A stretch of DNA of 8,356 nt, taken from contig CAUDCB010000082.1 of NCBI GenBank assembly GCA_958447915.1, forward strand, positions 1 through 8,356. The letters are read 5' to 3'. A program made the position numbers and the translations under genes. The notes beneath the pieces are model-generated. The model did no database searches, had not been told where the DNA came from, and worked only from the letters and a program-made list of their open reading frames with translations. Origin of the DNA: an uncultured Collinsella sp. GTDB lineage: Bacteria > Actinomycetota > Coriobacteriia > Coriobacteriales > Coriobacteriaceae. Position 1 is the first letter of the stretch. Each line of letters opens with the position of its first letter. This document shows, piece by piece, positions 6,849 to 8,356 of this stretch.

Positions 6849-7586
6849 CTAGTCCCGTGCGTCGTTGACGGCGATTACCGTCAACCTGGTTCCATCAACC
6901 GTAAAGGATATGTCGAGTCCGGCGTAGGCCAGATGGTAAACGCGGCTTGGCTCGTGCTTGCTACCCGCGCGGCGCGGATCTTGGCGAAGGACCTCTATCA
7001 AGCCGGGGAGCTTTGCGGGCGGAATCATATCCTGCAGCGCTTGCGGGAACTCGATATCGAGCTCTTGCCACGGCGCATCCTCAATCCAGCCGCCGGTCGC
7101 ATCCGGGTGGCAATCCGCAAACGGAATGTAGGGCTTAATGTCGTAGATGGGCGTGCCGTCACGCAGATCGGCCCCTAGCACATGGATGATGGGGCCATCG
7201 TCGGTAAGCCCGACATGATCGAGTTTGACGCAGGTAAGCCCAATGGGATTAGGTCGAAACGGGCTGCGCGTGGCAAATACGCCCACGCGCTCGGCTCCAC
7301 CCAGGCGCGGCGGACGCACGGTCTTCGACCACTTGGCGTTGGTGCCGGACCTATCCTGTGTCTTGGCATCGGCGGCGATGTCTTCGGCCGCGCCGCCGGG
7401 TGTTCCGTTTTCAAAGCGCCAGAGCAGCCACAGGTGAGAGAAGGAGTCCAGACCCTCAACTGCCGCGCTGGAGGCAAACTCCGGCTCAAAGACGATGCGT
7501 CCCTCAAGATGGGGCGCCAAAAAGCTGTTGCGCGGGATGCCGAACTTTTGCGGCAGGTCGGTATGTATGTGTGCAATAGGTTCCAT
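6849..7586 (-). CDS. trmO: tRNA (N6-threonylcarbamoyladenosine(37)-N6)-methyltransferase TrmO
   Basis: This 245-residue protein belongs to the TrmO/UPF0066 (VirR/YaeB) family. The family uses S-adenosylmethionine to methylate t6A37 to m6t6A37 in the anticodon loop of threonine tRNA, using a single-sheet beta-barrel fold. Visible features are the N-terminal 'PIAHIHTDLPQKFGIPRNS' (3-21), 'FSHLWLLWRF' (49-58), the family signature 'GVFATRSPFRPNPIGL' (102-117) and 'DGTPIYDIKPYIPFAD' (143-158). The C-terminal extension has 'VLRQDPRRA' (199-207) and 'RVYHLAYAGLDISFTVD' (215-231). Length is close to E. coli TrmO. The frame continues upstream to an ATG at 7679, but those 31 extra residues resemble nothing in the family and cover the divergent promoter region. 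The ATG at 7586 matches the normal N-terminus. It has no Shine-Dalgarno sequence but sits 7 bases after a TACAAT box, suggesting a leaderless mRNA. An ATG at 7595 (three codons earlier) cannot be excluded. Confidence 0.93.
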   Translation of the reverse strand: MEPIAHIHTDLPQKFGIPRNSFLAPHLEGRIVFEPEFASSAAVEGLDSFSHLWLLWRFENGTPGGAAEDIAADAKTQDRSGTNAKWSKTVRPPRLGGAERVGVFATRSPFRPNPIGLTCVKLDHVGLTDDGPIIHVLGADLRDGTPIYDIKPYIPFADCHPDATGGWIEDAPWQELDIEFPQALQDMIPPAKLPGLIEVLRQDPRRAGSKHEPSRVYHLAYAGLDISFTVDGTRLTVIAVNDARD

Positions 7587-7593
7587 GCCGGTC

Positions 7594-7599
7594 ATTGTA
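7594..7599 (-). promoter_or_regulatory. Candidate -10 box for a leaderless trmO mRNA
   Basis: TACAAT on the minus strand is followed by exactly 7 bases (GACCGGC) and then the trmO ATG. A transcript would thus begin at or next to the start codon. No clear -35 is seen. Leaderless starts with this spacing are common in actinobacteria. Confidence 0.4.
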
Positions 7600-7652
7600 C
7601 GGCACAGGCGCGCGGGGCGCAGGCTGCGATTCTCTCTCATCGTCATCTGCAT

Positions 7653-7667
7653 GCAACCAACGGTTGC
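7653..7667. promoter_or_regulatory. Candidate operator: GCAACC-AAC-GGTTGC palindrome
   Basis: This perfect 6-bp inverted repeat with a 3-base centre lies in the 140-base divergent gap between trmO and the Xre-type regulator. Its right edge touches the -35 hexamer at 7668. It could bind the regulator encoded next to it. Confidence 0.4.
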
Positions 7668-7696
7668 TTGGAAGGACATCGGCTGCCGCGTATGCT
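7668..7696 (+). promoter_or_regulatory. Sigma-70-type promoter of the Xre/zinc-ribbon regulator
   Basis: A -35 box TTGGAA (7668-7673) and a -10 box TATGCT (7691-7696) are separated by 17 bases. Transcription would start near 7703, just upstream of the ribosome binding site at 7715. Confidence 0.5.
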
Positions 7697-7714
7697 TAAG
7701 CCAACAAGCAGCAG

Positions 7715-7721
7715 AAAGGAG
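7715..7721 (+). promoter_or_regulatory. Ribosome binding site of the Xre/zinc-ribbon regulator
   Basis: AAAGGAG lies 5 bases before the ATG at 7727. This strong site fixes the start of a gene whose stop codon lies outside the window. Confidence 0.8.
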
Positions 7722-7726
7722 CCATT

Positions 7727-8356
7727 ATGGCCTTTGCAGAAAAGCTCATCGCCATCCGCCGCGACAACAACCTTACCCAAGAGCAGCTCGCCGCCAAGCT
7801 CTTCGTCACACGCCAAGCCGTCAGCCGTTGGGAGCGTGGCGAAGTCACCCCGGGCATTGACATGATGAAGCTCATTGCCGCCGTAACCGGAGAGCCGCTG
7901 CCCCACCTGCTCGAGATGCCCGAGCACTATTGCCAGAGCTGCGGCATGATACTCACGCCCGACGACTACGGCACCGACGCCACGGGCGCCACGACCGATC
8001 ATTACTGCAAGTGGTGCTACGACCACGGCAAGTACACCTATGACACCACCATGGAGGCGATGATTGAGGATTGTGCCCCGCGTCTGGCACAAAACACCGG
8101 CATGTCGCTCGATGAAGCCGTCTCGCTCATGGGCGCCGTGCTGCCGCAACTGGAGCGCTGGCGCTCCGTGCACGAAAACGAGGAGCGCTACGGTGCCGAG
8201 GCGCGAGCGCGCTATGGCGACGAGGCGATCGACGCCGCAAACGAAGCACTGCTGGATATGGATCCCGAGACATGGAACGACATGAAGGAACTTGAACGCG
8301 CTATTCTGGGCCAGCTCTCGATTGCCATGGGCGACGGCGATCCAAAGAGTAACGAA
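7727..8356 (+). CDS. Xre-family regulator fused to a zinc ribbon and a TipAS-like domain (3' end outside window)
   Basis: The frame is open for 210 codons from the ATG at 7727 to the window end, with no stop. Residues 3-60 form an Xre/HTH_3 DNA-binding domain: 'IAIRRDNNLTQEQLAAKL' followed by recognition helix 'TRQAVSRWERG' (28-38). Residues 68-114 match the putative zinc-ribbon family (Zn_ribbon_2 type), with 'YCQSCGM' (Cys69, Cys72) and 'HYCKWCYDHGKY' (Cys94, Cys97) as the four likely metal ligands. 'DEAVSLMGAVLPQLERW' (129-145) is the usual tail of that family. From about 150, 'ERYGAEARARYGDEAIDAANEALL' and 'ETWNDMKELERAILGQL' resemble the first helices of TipAS, the thiopeptide-binding domain of TipA; this match is by eye. 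A transcription regulator sensing a small molecule or antibiotic is the likely role. trmO diverges from it across a 140-base gap. Confidence 0.88.
   Translation, partial: MAFAEKLIAIRRDNNLTQEQLAAKLFVTRQAVSRWERGEVTPGIDMMKLIAAVTGEPLPHLLEMPEHYCQSCGMILTPDDYGTDATGATTDHYCKWCYDHGKYTYDTTMEAMIEDCAPRLAQNTGMSLDEAVSLMGAVLPQLERWRSVHENEERYGAEARARYGDEAIDAANEALLDMDPETWNDMKELERAILGQLSIAMGDGDPKSNE

Noticed and set aside
5450..6868. A 472-codon open frame on the plus strand opposite the PLP enzyme gene
   Set aside because: It is an antisense shadow from GC-rich codon use. Its translation lacks recognisable domains, and the opposite strand has a complete PLP enzyme with all key residues.
7587..7679. 31-residue N-terminal extension of TrmO
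   Set aside because: These residues do not resemble the family and would cover the candidate operator and promoter region. The family N-terminus aligns with the ATG at 7586.
7643..8173. Minus-strand open frame of 176 codons opposite the Xre-type regulator
   Set aside because: It is an antisense shadow. The plus strand has a strong ribosome site, an HTH and a zinc ribbon in a continuous frame.

Overview
The window is protein-dense, moderately GC-rich bacterial DNA with no stretch over 300 bases lacking a gene. The style suggests a gut actinobacterium of the Coriobacteriia, such as Collinsella: GC-rich wobble positions, GTG starts, tightly packed genes, hybrid kinases ending in a receiver domain, and an Nim-like flavoprotein. 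The genus is an inference from general familiarity, not from a marker gene.

Layout. Positions 1-1731 (+) hold the 3' part of a hybrid sensor histidine kinase with a built-in solute-binding-type sensor. Its start lies upstream of the window. A small pyridoxamine-phosphate-oxidase/Nim-like flavoprotein follows at 1774-2253 (+). A 17-bp perfect hairpin at 2281-2320 lies between this pair and the convergent genes and can serve both directions. On the minus strand come a second hybrid kinase (2323-4515) and, upstream of it, a family 3 solute-binding lipoprotein (4512-5378). Further up are a MalY/PatB-type PLP enzyme (5522-6736) and the tRNA methyltransferase gene trmO (6849-7586). Divergent from trmO, an Xre-type regulator starts at 7727 (+) and runs off the window end; it fuses a helix-turn-helix, a four-cysteine zinc ribbon and the beginning of a TipAS-like drug-binding domain.

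How the genes work together. The lipoprotein and second kinase form a two-gene sensory unit with a GTGA stop/start overlap and a strong GGAGG ribosome site, so a ligand-binding protein is made together with its probable membrane kinase. The first kinase instead carries a binding domain of the same general type in its own chain. Neither kinase shows an HPt domain, and no DNA-binding response regulator is in the window, so the rest of the phosphorelay must be encoded elsewhere.

The main surprise is an in-frame TAG at 4381-4383, codon 45 of the second kinase counted from its coupled GTG start. It falls just after the first membrane segment, and the frame is otherwise intact for about 685 more codons. 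The gene is broken in this sequence, read through, or affected by a sequencing error. The second notable item is the Xre/zinc-ribbon/TipAS regulator, with a palindrome touching the -35 box of its promoter. No mobile element, CRISPR array, rRNA or tRNA gene was seen.
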